A DNA stretch of 64,000 nucleotides from Onchidella celtica. Lineage: Eukaryota; Mollusca; Gastropoda; Systellommatophora; Onchidiidae. The notes under the pieces are model-generated. The model searched no databases. It was given only the letters and a program-made list of their open reading frames with translations, and was not told the DNA's origin. Shown here in pieces: positions 1 to 53,805 of this stretch (positions are counted from its first letter, which is position 1; every line of letters begins with the position of its first letter). A program made the translations under genes and the position numbers. The DNA lies in contig OZ007583.1 of the NCBI GenBank assembly GCA_963931925.1, forward strand, positions 12,375,633 through 12,439,632. The letters are read 5' to 3'.

Positions 1-817
1 ACACAGAGCCAATGTTGTGCGTCTGCTTTGGCTCATTTTTGGGCTTCCATTGAATCGACTAGCCGCCATAACAGTTCAAGCTTCTCTCTTTAGTTTGCTT
101 TGTATTGGTTTGGGTTTTATTTCTCACGCGGGGTTTTGCAACATACAACCTTTTCTTTTTGCCCAATTTTGACTTTGCTTCTAGCCCTGCTGCGACCCCA
201 CAGTTTTTCTGTGGTTCTTATGATATTTCGTGAGTTTCCCATTGATGTAGGGCTGCCACTGATGAGTGCGCGAAGGCCCGTTTATCCCCATAGTCTGCAA
301 CATCCGCTATGGGCCTAGAGCTCGCCTTCAATCTTTCCTCAATCGTAGTCAGCATGTGATTGGTCTAACTCAGAATGATGGAAATGACACAGTGTGTCAC
401 ACCCATGAGGTTTATCGTTGCCGTAAATGATCAAGTTTAAGGCGTGTGTATCGGAACGAAATGTGGCAAATATGGAGATGGGTGACAGACGTTCGAATAC
501 AGTGATCACCCAAAGACACTAGAGGTTCAGAGTCAGGAGCCGTGATAATCCCGAGAAACCTGTGGCGAAAACGCTCGTTTGACAAGGTTCTGTATCTGGA
601 GATCTCCTGTATTTCCGCTCTACCAAGTTTTAATAGTACTTCTCTTTACGGAAAATGCTGAAGACAGCCATATGATTGTTTCTTTCAGGGTTTCTGTTTT
701 TGTTATATTACAACATTATGATTTCAGTCTGTACTTTTTGCAATGTTGCGAGTGGTAGTTTAGTGACTTTTACATACTGGACACATTTTATAATCATATG
801 TCTATTGTGTTTCCCAG
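1..817. other. Intron sequence upstream of first visible exon
   Basis: No exon is supported here. The next exon begins with an acceptor in phase 1, so this stretch is intron of a gene whose 5' part lies outside the window. It holds one copy of a dispersed repeat at about 105-250 and is otherwise unremarkable. Confidence 0.6.
105..250 (+). repeat. Dispersed repeat, copy 1
   Basis: The stretch around TTTTGCAACATACAACC through AGCCCTGCTGCGACCCCAC recurs inverted at about 3742-3870, with a partial match near 21640-21700. Type unknown; possibly the 3' part of a Penelope-like or LINE element. Confidence 0.45.
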
Positions 818-43201
<42,384 letters not shown>

Positions 43202-43320
43202 AAGTTTCCAGAAAAATACTAAGGCGCATAAGTCTTGCAACAAACTTTTAAACAGCTCAAATATTTGAAACGCTGGAGATAATTCAATGAAATAAAATGT
43301 CTTGTCATCTTTAATACAAG
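43202..43320 (+). other. 3' UTR of Ig-scaffold gene
   Basis: AT-rich sequence after the TAG stop with a canonical AATAAA at 43291-43296 about 90 nt downstream, followed by T-rich sequence. Longer 3' ends cannot be excluded. Confidence 0.55.
43291..43296 (+). promoter_or_regulatory. Polyadenylation signal AATAAA
   Basis: Canonical hexamer 90 nt after the stop codon, with a T-rich stretch 15-30 nt downstream where cleavage would be expected. Confidence 0.55.
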
Positions 43321-44370
43321 TTTTATTAGTCTCATGAATGAACTAGATCTAAATGAGCATTTCAAGCAAGACAGAAAAGGCCAAAACACTTGATTCGATA
43401 AGCTAAAACCTCCTCTAATACACTGCGGTTCTGAATCTTGTTGTTTGGTTATGCAAGACAGGACATAAAGTCATTAGAAAAAAGAAAGATTTTTATTTCA
43501 TGGGAAAAAGTTTGTTTATTTCATATTCTTGAATTTGTGAATTAACTGATTCATTAAAAAAGTTACAGCCATTTAAAGTGTGTTGCGAGACTCATGCGAC
43601 TTAGTATACAGGTATTGGCCATAATGATGACTTGGGACAACAGGACACAGAATGTGGATCCATGGAAACTAGACTGAACTAATACTACCATCTAAGACTA
43701 TGAAAATTCACATTTTTACATTTGATAGTCAGGGATGGGATTTGTTTTCAATTTTTGTATTTTTTTTGTTTTGTTGTTACTGAGGTAGAAATTTGGCATC
43801 AGCAAAAAGTAAAATATGAGGGAAAGTTTCCCGAACACTACTTCACAACACACGCAGAATATAGGCTATTTTGTGATTGATTGTCCAATACATGCTGTGT
43901 GGGCCTGTGTATGTGTGAAAATGATATAACTGACAGCACAGCCTTTTTCCACTTTTTTGTTTCGATGAACCTGTCTTACACATAATTATTTTATGTCAAA
44001 TGCAGGTAGATAAACTGCTACCGAAATAGCAGTTTCTAGTGTGGCAAACCCCATAAGTGACTGTTCATAATCAGAGACAATACAGTAGAAAAAGACCATG
44101 TAGTTAGTTACGTCATTGTTTCCTTTGGATGGCAGTGCTATTGGCTGTGATACATTATGCCAAAAGTTCAGGAAATGTTTCTGCCAGTACTTCCCATCGC
44201 AGGGTAATGCTAGATCAGCCACATTGACTTTGATTAGTTCAGTTGAGCTCTATGAGTCATTACTGAGGTAGGACATCCATTAAATGTTAACTCTGCTAAT
44301 GAAATTTCCACACTACTATTTATGGTCTTATGATAAACATATGGATGCAGTAGTTGGTTACATTAGATGT

Positions 44371-44495
44371 CGAAATAAGAAAAAGTAGTCATCTTTTAAG
44401 CGAGTGAAAGCTTGAGAAATAACTATATGAGATATGGAAGTAAGAAAAAGTAGTAATCTTATAAGCTAGTGAAAGCTTGAAAAATAACTATGAAG
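44371..44495. repeat. Tandem duplication, unit about 65 nt
   Basis: AAGTAAGAAAAAGTAGT.ATCT then AGTGAAAGCTTGA.AAATAACTAT occurs twice with few differences. Confidence 0.75.
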
Positions 44496-45389
44496 TTTTA
44501 TTTGTTCAGTTTGCCTACCATCATCAAGCCATTTGTAGGCTGTACTGTGAAATATTTAAAGTTTGTTAAATGGAAACAAGATGAGAGATTTTAACAGTTC
44601 AGAAAACATTAATTTTGCTGTGTTTTAAAAATGTTCCTTTTTGAGTTTTTGGGAGTCAAACTTTTGTATTAATATGTGGAACACAAAACAATGTACTTAG
44701 AATTTTTGAATCCTCGACATTCGTGAGTCTTGTGCTCAGAATTCTTGGATCTTTGATACTGTACAATATTACTATAACAGTATAATTAACACTTTCCAAG
44801 GTTTTTGTTAAACATTTAACTCTGCATAGTTACATATTGGGTCAAAGTTGACTGGTCAGTCCATCAGTTTTTTTCACTCTGTTGTTCTATAAATTTTTAC
44901 CTGTGCCTTAGTGTGTTTGAGTATCTGTGTGTGTGTGTGTGTGTGCACTGGAGTATGTTTGGTTGCTTATGCTGGTGTGGTATGTATTTCTCTCTCTGCA
45001 TGTTTGTATTTCATTAGAGGGAGAGATTTTATTTATCTTGTAAACTGCAATATTGATCATGCAATGTGTACAGACAAATATGTCATTATCTGTCCATCCA
45101 TCCACCATTGATGTCTTCCCATCTCCATGCCTATCCGTATTCCTATCCCTAAAACAAATCCACTATCTCCTGCAGATGAGGTTAATGCCCACAAGGGCAG
45201 AAGAGTCAAATAATGTAAGTGGGAAATCTGTGGACACTATTAACATGCAATATACCAAAATTTATGTTGTTTCCTTCCCTTGATGGTTATCAGTGTAATC
45301 TCCCCTGATTTTCTTCAAGCCATATTAGAGAAGCAAAACCCATTATTACATTGTAAAAACTGACCTCAACCCCTAGCCTTCTTGCACAG

Positions 45390-45655
45390 GGGACACAGTG
45401 AACCAGAGGCAAAGTGCTCGCTGCTTGTACCAAAAGTACGGGGTTCAATTCCCGATCGGTGCAGGCATGTTGGATTTTTGGGGAAAATTCCTGTCCCTGA
45501 TCCTATGGTAGGTAGGATTAAGCACCTAGTCTTCTCGGAAGGAGGAAAAACTCAGAGGGCACGTGCGCATGTTGTCCACATTAAAGATACATTGGCTGTT
45601 GGAAGTCGAGAAGAGCAGGCTGAAAAAGACCACTGCCTAGGCAAAATTTAAAAAA
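45390..45655 (+). mobile_element. tRNA-derived SINE
   Basis: The head has B-box-like GGGGTTCAATTCCCGATCGG and a degraded A-box region. The body has GGTAGGTAGGATTAAGCACC, TAGTCTTCTCGGAAGG and ACATTAAAGATACATTGGC, ending in an A-rich tail (AAAAAAAACAAA) at 45650. The body matches 52645-52917. Confidence 0.65.
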
Positions 45656-46852
45656 AACAAAAAACAATCCCTATCACATTAACACACGAAAACATTAGCA
45701 TGAAAAAGAAAAGTCAGGTCCGAAAAATGAAAATTTGAGACCCATCTTTCTTTTTCACTGTACATCTTACACTTCCTCAAGGGCCTAATTGACAACTGTG
45801 GTTTTGCTTTCCTGATATCTGTTTTCATTTAACATAATAACAGAGCTATGGTGGCTACAGTTTTAAGGATAATTTTTAGTACTGCAGTAATAATAATTAT
45901 TGTTATATCTACAATGTGATTGTTTTCAGCACTGACAAAACATAAAATTTAATGAATTTTTTGCATGCGATAACCATAGAAATACATTTGAATGGTTATT
46001 TATTAACCACAATGAATGAGACTCAGATTCACTATTTATTATTTAGTGCAGTTATAGGATTGAAATTTGAGAGGGAAACAAACGCAGTAAAAATAGTGAA
46101 ATATCATCTGTTGATTGAGAGCTTACAATTTTTTGACAGGCATCAGTTTCAACACTAACATGCAAGCAGGTACAATAAATGAGATTATGAAATGTCATTT
46201 GATAAACTGTTTGGCTATAGAAATTGAATTTGATATGGTGGATTGGTTTTAATCTTTTAAATACACAGCAGACTTTTCTTAATGGTGTTGTTTAGACTTG
46301 TGGTCTTTGAACTTTATGATGTGTATTTTTGATACAGTATAATAATCAAGGGAGGTCAGTATGTAGTAGTTCAGGGGAGATTACTCTGTGTTTTTACTAC
46401 CGGAGTGAGTGAAACAATTACTAATGGTCTCAGTTATCTATGATGTGTACATTCACCATTGTTACATTCCATTGCATTGTACAGTGGACACAATAAATTG
46501 TTCTATAATGGATGTAACTAATAGATCTAGGCGTTCTGTATTTTGTTACATTCATGTGGGCTCTCTGTGGGAACTAGCTGTGTTTGTTAGTGTTGCGACC
46601 AGTATAACTTGTTAAATGTATTTAGTTGCATTAACGCCTGTTGTCCTGTTTTACACAAAATTATTATGGTAGGGCAGGGTTGTGCCAACCTTTCAGTAAA
46701 GAGCTATGTTTGAGAACTGAGACAGAATTCTAGAGTGAGCCATAACACGCATTAAAATCTATGCCAAGTGGTATATTTTCCCATTTAAAGATTTTTTTTT
46801 CACCAGCCATTAAGGAAAGACTAACATGAAAATAAAAAGAACCGCATATTGT

Positions 46853-46922
46853 CGGTGTAATTCTCTAACCGTCCAAGTGCTTTACAAAATAAGTGAAGTT
46901 AGACAGTTAGAGAATTACACCG
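46853..46922. other. 70-nt hairpin with perfect 17-bp stem
   Basis: 46853-46869 (CGGTGTAATTCTCTAAC) and 46906-46922 are perfect inverse copies separated by 36 nt; partial pairing (GTC/GAC, AA/TT) could extend the stem inward. Size resembles a pre-microRNA or a short foldback element. No homology is known to me. Confidence 0.6.
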
Positions 46923-47121
46923 ATGATATTATTGTCGGTAATACTAGGGCCTCTTTGGGCATTATAGTCAAAATACTCATAACAGGATTATGTTTGCCAA
47001 CTGCACGTCAATTTCAGAGAAATTTGTTGTGGCCATATCACCAACCAACCCCAAAAACCCAGTGAAAAACCACTTAAGTCATGTTTATAAAATTTTGAGA
47101 AAACCGCACCAATTTTTGGGG

Positions 47122-47241
47122 GGAGTGTTTATTGGGTCTACATGATCAATATTACGGTAGCGAGAAACGAGTAGCCCAAATAATGTTTCGGGGGTGGGGT
47201 TTGGTTACGAAGGTTACATGTAGCCCCAAGAAACACTCTAT
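47122..47241. mobile_element. Short foldback element, about 120 bp
   Basis: The left arm GAGTGTTTATTGGGTCTACA pairs with the inverted right arm GAGTGTTTCTTGGGGCTACA. No coding capacity; likely a MITE. Confidence 0.5.
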
Positions 47242-47580
47242 TGAGTGACCTTAGATAGTTTGATTATTAAGGCTATATGTAGCCTATATAAGGTCAGCCA
47301 TTTTTTTTTTCCTCCCTTGCTGCTTTCTCAGTTCCTTCTGATAGATTATTTGCAGGATTTCTTTGTCTGTTTCTGAACAAGCTTTTTAACGAACATGATG
47401 TGGTATTTTATGTTATAAGCCATTGGTGAATACAACTCAGTATTGGCTCTATTTAGCTTTGTAATTCGACCACACACCCCTGACAACATTCTAATAATTA
47501 TCATTTTGGACAGATTTATTTCCATTCCAAATGACTGAGCTTGAATTTGGTTTAGCTGGTTTTTCACTTGAGCACTTATG

Positions 47581-49530
47581 CAGCGTGCAAACAAAACCCA
47601 ATTTGGCCAGGCACAGTGCAATGAGTCACTCTTAAGTAAAATTCAGTGAACCGTGACACAGAGAAGAGATACATTATCAAAATATAAGATACTACATATT
47701 TTATTGATGGACGGAGGTGAACAAGGACACATTGATCTTGCACAGACATGGAATTCCACAGACCCTTGGAAAAGCCCGGGAATTTGAAGAATTGAGAAAA
47801 AATTCTAGGAAAGCCCTGGAAAATGTAGATTTGCCCTGGAATAGCAATGGAATTTTCCTGGGGATGAAAATAAACTGTTAAAAAGTAAAACAAAAACAAA
47901 AACTATTAACAAAAATTGAAAAATAAATGAATTTTCTTTTACTTCCTTCTACTTAAGCAGACCCTGGTCTTACCAATTGAGCTCCAGAAAGGCCATGGAA
48001 AAACATTGTCAGAGAGTTGCAAGAACCCCGTTGACTAACGAGAGGATAAGAGAGGTAGAACAGGGATAAAATTTGAAATTAGAAATAATCCAATGTTATA
48101 ATAAAAGTCCTTATCTGGTTTTCTGAGATGATAGAACGAGAAAGAGAAAGGCGGAAGCAAGTTCATTCAGTGCAACACCAGGCACCCTATCTTGTTTTAC
48201 CAAAGCAAGTGGACCACACTGATAAGGGTCAATTGTCTAATTTTATTCATATTTTAAAATATTCAAACATTATTGTGAAAGCTTTATTACGTTAAGTTCT
48301 CTCCACTTCGGGGCATGAAGTAAGCTCATCAATCACCAGCGGCGTATGGCTAAAATTTGGCCTTGTGTTGTGATCTCGCTGCTAAGATTTTGGCCCTGTC
48401 GTGCGACCCAGACGTGCTACATATATCGTGGCCCCGCTTGACCACACTGAGACAGGGTAAGGGAAAGCACATTAAGTCCAGGAAAACGACATCGAGATTA
48501 GGCATTCATTCTCTGGCTTATTGAGGGACAAGGACGGGTAGGAAGAACAGACAGAACAGAGGTGGAGAGAAAGAGGAGGAAAACAAGAATGTGAATGCAC
48601 TGAGAAAGTAGTCGAACCGTATTAACTTTGCCTCTGACTGCTTCAAGTAGTGAATTCAGTTCATATCAAAAGAAATGATATTAAGTTGATATTACATAAG
48701 GTAAGAGGAAGAAAGTTTGTATTACATACAGTGTAAGAAAAGAGAAGTCGATATTTCATACACTAAGAGAAAAGAATATCACATACGATCAGAGTGAAGA
48801 CAAGAGCAAGAAACAAAGTCTAAAAGGAAAGGTAAATGTATAATTATCAATAATTATGCATTTAAAAAGGTAACAGAAACGTGGCATGGGATATCCAGCC
48901 ACATGAATTAAAAATTCTCACCAGGTGCGCTATAAAGTATGGATGGTCTCCACAAACCGCCCAACCCCGATATTTTGCAGGTTATATGTGTACATCTACA
49001 AATACTGAAATATAAGACCCCATTCTACATCATGATATACTAGAATGGAATGCCAGCCTCCGCCCCCCCCCCCCCCAAAAAAAACAACAGAAAATGAAGG
49101 GCTCAGGTGAAAGTAATTCATATTTAAGCTCAGTCATGCTTATCTCAGATAAAAATAAAAATGTTCAAAAGGATAATTATCGTCATCATTACAAAATATG
49201 TTCAGTAAAAGACAAAGAAAGTTTGCTAATAATCAAAAATTAATACAAGCAGAAGGGCTTAAGGAGCAGCAGGTACCAAAAATAATGTGGGTTTCTCAAA
49301 ACTTTAAATAAAATAATTGATGTAGTTGGTTCTTCACCTGGTGTGCAAACTTATCTATCTCAGATCACTTTTACTTCAGTTTTCTTGCCCCCACCCTGTA
49401 AAGTTGAACTTTTTACATTATGTGTACAATTTGCAGCCCTGGAATTTAAAACTTTGAGAAAAAGCCCTGTGGAAATAGTGGGTTTGCCCTGCAATAGCTC
49501 TGGAAAAGCCCTAGAAACCCCTGGAGTTTG
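47581..49530. repeat. 1.95-kb tandem duplication, copy A
   Basis: From CAGCGTGCAAACAAAACCCA onward the sequence is repeated at an offset of 1,950 bp. Shared blocks run through GCACAGTGCAATGAGTCACT, the poly-A region near 47885, the GA-rich block and CATTATGTGTAC. No gene is seen in either copy. Confidence 0.9.
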
Positions 49531-51579
49531 CAGCGTGCAAACAAAACCCAATTTGGCCAGGCACAGTGCAATGAGTCACTCTTAAGTAAAATTCAGTGAA
49601 CCGTGACACAGAGAAGAGATACATTATCAAAATATAAGATACTGCACATTTTATGTATGGACAGAGGTGAACAAGGACACATTGATCTTGCACAGACATG
49701 GAATTCCACAGACCCTTGGAAAAGCCCTGGAATTTGAAGAATTGAGAAAAAATTCTAGAAAAGCCTTGGAAAATGTAGATTTGCCCTGGAATAGCAATGG
49801 AATTTTCCTGGGGATGAAAATAAACTGTTAAAAAGTAAAAAAAAAAAAAAAACTATTGACAAAAATTGAAAAATAAATGAATTTTCTTCTATTTCCTTCT
49901 ACTTTCTACTTCAGCAGACCTTGGTCTTACCAATTGAGCTCCAGAAAGGCCATGGAAAAACATTGTCAGAGAGTTGCAAGAACCCTTTTGACTAACGGGA
50001 TGACAAAAGAGGGAGAGCAGGGACAAAATTTGAAATTAAAAGTAATCCAATGTTATAATAAAAGTCGTTATTTCTGGTTTTGTGAGATGATAGGGCGAGA
50101 GAGAGACAGGCGGAAGCAAGTTCATCCAGGGTAACACCAGGCACCCTATCTTGTTTTACCAAAGCAAGTGGACCACACTGATAAAGGGTCTATAATAATC
50201 TTATTTCATTCACATTTTGGTTCGGATGATAATTAAGGTTAAATATATTTCAAACACGTGAAAGCTTTATTACATTAACTTCTCTCCACTGTGCGCCATG
50301 AAGTACGCTTACTCAGTCACCAACGGCGTAAGATAATTTAGCCCTGTGGTATGATCTCGCTTCTAAGATTTTTGCCCTGTCGTGCTACAATATCGTGGCC
50401 CTGTGATGTTACCTTGGCATGCTAGGATTATATACTCGGTTGACCATACTGAGACAGCGTAAGGGAAAACATAAGTCCACGAAAACGATATCGAGATCAG
50501 GCATTCATTCTCTGGCTTATTGAGGGCCAAGGACGTGTAGGAAGAACAGACAGAACAGAGGTGGAGAAAAAGAGGAGGAAAACAAGAATGTGAATGCATT
50601 GAGAAAGAAATCTAACCGTATTAACTTTGCCCCTGACTCCTTCAAGTAGTGAATTCAGTTCATATAAAAAAAAAATGATATTAAGTTGATATTACATAAG
50701 GTAAGAGGAAGTAAGTTTGTATTTCATGCAGTGCAAAAAAAAAAGAGAAGTCGGCATTTCATACAGTAAAAGAAAAGAATATCACATACGATCAGAGTGA
50801 AGACAAGACCAAGAAACAAAGTGTAAAAGGAAAGGTATATCAAAAATTTTGTTTTCAAAAAGGTATCAGTAATGTGGCATGGGATACCCAGCCACATTAA
50901 TTAAAAGTACTGACCAGGCGCACTAAAAAGTGTGGATAGTCCCCCCCCCCCCCCCACACTCTAATATATTTTGCAGGTTATATATTGTGTACATCTACAA
51001 ATATTGAAACAGAAGACCGCATTCTAAATCATGATTGCATGAAAATATATACTAGAATGGAATGCCTCCCACCCCCATCCCCAAAAAGAAAATGAAAGGC
51101 TCAGGTGAAACTAAGTCATATCATTTAAGCTCAGTCATGCTTATTTCAAATCAAAATCAAAATGTTCAAAATTAAGGAAGCAGCAGGTGAGAAAAATTGT
51201 AGTTTTCTCAAAACTTTAAATAAAATAATTGTTCTCGTTCGTTTTTCACCTGGGTCCTTCAAATGTGATCAATCAACTTATTTATCTCATCATCATCATC
51301 ATCATCATTGCCTATCTCACCCTGGATCAGGGTATAGGCCACTAACAAACACTTTCCATCTCTCTCTATCATGGGCCAGCCTCTTTACATTATTCCAAGT
51401 CTTTCCGCTTCGTTGCACGTCATTTTCTCTGGCTCTTCTCCACGTTCCGCGCGGCCTTCCTCTTGATCTCTTGCCCTGGGGATTCCAATCCAATACCTAT
51501 CTCAATATCTATCTCAGATCACGTTTATCTCAGTTTTCTCTCCAACTTGTAAAGTTGAACTTTTTTCATTATGTGTACT
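49531..51579. repeat. 1.95-kb tandem duplication, copy B with LINE insertion
   Basis: Homologous to 47581-49530 over its length with scattered substitutions and indels. Near 51290-51510 it contains about 215 bp absent from copy A: a retrotransposon 3' end flanked by TATCTCA repeats. The insertion therefore happened after the duplication. Confidence 0.9.
51317..51487 (-). mobile_element. LINE 3' end, C-terminus of reverse transcriptase ORF
   Basis: On the minus strand 56 codons and a TGA read WNPQGKRSRGRPRGTWRRAR then SGKTWNNVKRLAHDRERWKV. This is the very conserved tail of many non-LTR retrotransposon ORFs. An (ATG)n tail follows on the minus strand ((CAT)n at 51288-51308), marking the element's 3' terminus. 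It is severely 5' truncated. Confidence 0.85.
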
Positions 51580-52302
51580 AGTAACTGGCCCATTCTTCGA
51601 ATGGTAAAAAACAAAGCTCACCACTCCAGACCGAAAGGAATCAGCACAAACTGATCGCCGATTTTATGTGGATGACCCAAAGTGTCTCGACATCAATGTC
51701 TTTGTTCTGAAGTTCCAGATGTCAGTCACACTCTAAGAAAGTAGATTTAATTCTTTTTAATCTGCAGTTTTTGCCTTGTCTACTCAAGACATCTCATCCT
51801 TGACTCTAAATCTCTTCACAAAAATATTTTACCTCTTTCACTGCCCCAAATTCACAATATTTCCGGGCCAGATTTCGGCCCCTTAGAATGGCAAGGTTTT
51901 GTCTCCACTTTTTGGCTGAACTGAGTTACACTCTTCTTTTACTGGTCTTCTCGATTCTGTGTCAAACTATCAAACGGATTGGGCGCAATTTGTAAATATT
52001 ACTAAATTGATAAAAGGTCGTATTTCTGAAAGCCATATGCAAAAGATTGAAACTTCAATCATGTATTTCTCAAAGAGTTTAAGGAAGACAGTAAGAAGCT
52101 TGTCATTCTAATCTAAGGGGATGATTTGTAGGGCCGGACACCCGCAGCACTGAAAATCTGGAGGCCTTCGAAAAGGCAATTCTTTGTGAATCTATATGTT
52201 GAGCGACATTGCTGACAAAACTGGAACAATATGTGACGAGTTTGTATTTGAAGATTTATGGCAACACTCCCAGTTGTTGATAAATTACTGCTACTCTTAC
52301 TA

Positions 52303-52587
52303 CTACTGATCCCATAATCCACCAGGATCGTAGGGGCGTTGCATGACAGAGAGCCTCGTCAGGTGCCTCCACTTTTCGCGGTTGTTTGCGAGCGCCTGAG
52401 TTTGGGCGAAGGATTTCCCGGTCCACTCCCCAATGCTGTCGGTCATCCTCTTCCTTTGCCTTCCTCTTTTTCTCCTCCCCTGCACAGTTCCCTGAAGAAT
52501 GGTCTTGGATAGGCCACACGATCTTGTAATGTGGCCATACCATTTTAGTTTTCTTCGTTTCACATGTAAATTACTGCAACCATCCAC
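52303..52587 (-). mobile_element. LINE 3' end, C-terminus of reverse transcriptase ORF
   Basis: Minus-strand open frame with LHVKRRKLKWYGHITRSCGL, SKTILQGTVQGRRKRGRQRK and later NNREKWRHLTRLSVMQRP matches the post-RT tail of non-LTR elements. The family differs from 51317-51487 and 12281-12810 by sequence. The RT core is absent. Confidence 0.85.
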
Positions 52588-52644
52588 AAAGTGCTGTTTT
52601 TTGTTGTTTTTTGTCGTTGTTATTTTTTTCCGGACAAAAATGCG

Positions 52645-52917
52645 ATTGGGTAAATTGGTCTAGAGGCAAGGTGTTCGCCTCTCATGCTGAAGCTGACGCG
52701 GTCGGTGCAGGTATGTTGAAATTTTGGGATTTTTCTCATATTTTCCTGTTCGTGTTTCTATGGTAGATAGGATCGAGCACCCAGTCTTCTCGGATAAGGA
52801 CGTAAAACTCGGATGGCCTGTGTGCACGTTGCGCACTTTAAAGATACCCTGGCAATTGGAAGACGAAAAGTGCCGGCCCTACAATGCCGGCTGCCCGGGT
52901 AAAATTAAAGAAAAACT
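52645..52917 (+). mobile_element. tRNA-derived SINE
   Basis: A-box-like TAAATTGGTCTAGAGGCAAG, then GTTCGCCTCTCATGC and a B-box remnant near 52697. The body has TGGTAGATAGGATCGAGCAC, CAGTCTTCTCGGATAAGGAC and CACTTTAAAGATACCCTGGC, ending in an A-rich tail. Shares its body with 45390-45655 and, inverted, with 19905-20045. Confidence 0.7.
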
Positions 52918-53494
52918 AACCTCTAACACCCCCCCCCCCTTTCCAAAAGGGCGACTTGCGCTGCACTCTGGAGACGTGTCTATTCCAGTTGTAATTGGGT
53001 CGCAATGACACTAGGGCAAATTTCCCAAATGGGATCAAAGAGGTATACAAATACTTGGAGCGCTGAAAAGGGTTAAAGGTGGCAATTTGGCCAGATCTGA
53101 AGGAGCTAATTCTACCGGGCAACTAAAATGCTAATTTCCAACAATTTCTATGCTTGTCTTTTCTCCATGTCTGTTGGCTTTTTTAGAAATGTCCACAACT
53201 TGAACGGGGCAGAATAGCCTCGTCAGTGCTCTGAATACGTGAAATGTGCCTGTAATTCTTTCACCAGATGATTTTTAATATTGACACACCTGGTTGGTGG
53301 CATCAATGACGTCTTTCAATACTCCAAACTACGCCCTCCAAAACCTCTCACAAACTTAAAAACAACAACAACAAAACTGGGGTCTCTTTTGACCACGTAG
53401 ACAAAAGATTTACTTCCTTCAAACAGGCCCGTGTAGGGCCGGTAGTGGTCCCAGCCAGATTGCAAATGCAGGCCGCATTTCAAACCGAGTTTTT

Positions 53495-53805
53495 TTCTGA
53501 TTTAATCTATTAATAAATTATGAATCGCCTTTGAATAGTTAAATAATTAAGTGTTTCTGTTATAATCTATTATGAATCTCCTTTAAAATAGTCACATTCT
53601 TAAGTATTTCTGTTTAAATATGTTAAGAATCTCCTTTAGAATAGCTCAATAATTAATTATTCCTGCTGTAATCCAAAATGAATCTCCTTTAAAATAGTTA
53701 AGCATTTAAATTGTTTCTGTTTTAATCCATTATGAATCTCCTATGAAATACTTAAATAACTATGTATTTCTGATTAATCTAATATGACCCTCCTTTAGAA
53801 TGGTA
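53495..53805. repeat. AT-rich 53-nt tandem repeat, about six copies
   Basis: The anchor ATGAATCTCCTTTA (or variant) recurs at about 53521, 53573, 53626, 53679, 53733 and 53786. Each copy includes TAATTAAGTATTTCTG and TTTAATC blocks. Confidence 0.75.

Noticed and set aside
45390..45470. Functional tRNA gene
   Set aside because: A B-box-like sequence is present but no cloverleaf can be folded, and the SINE body and A-tail follow.
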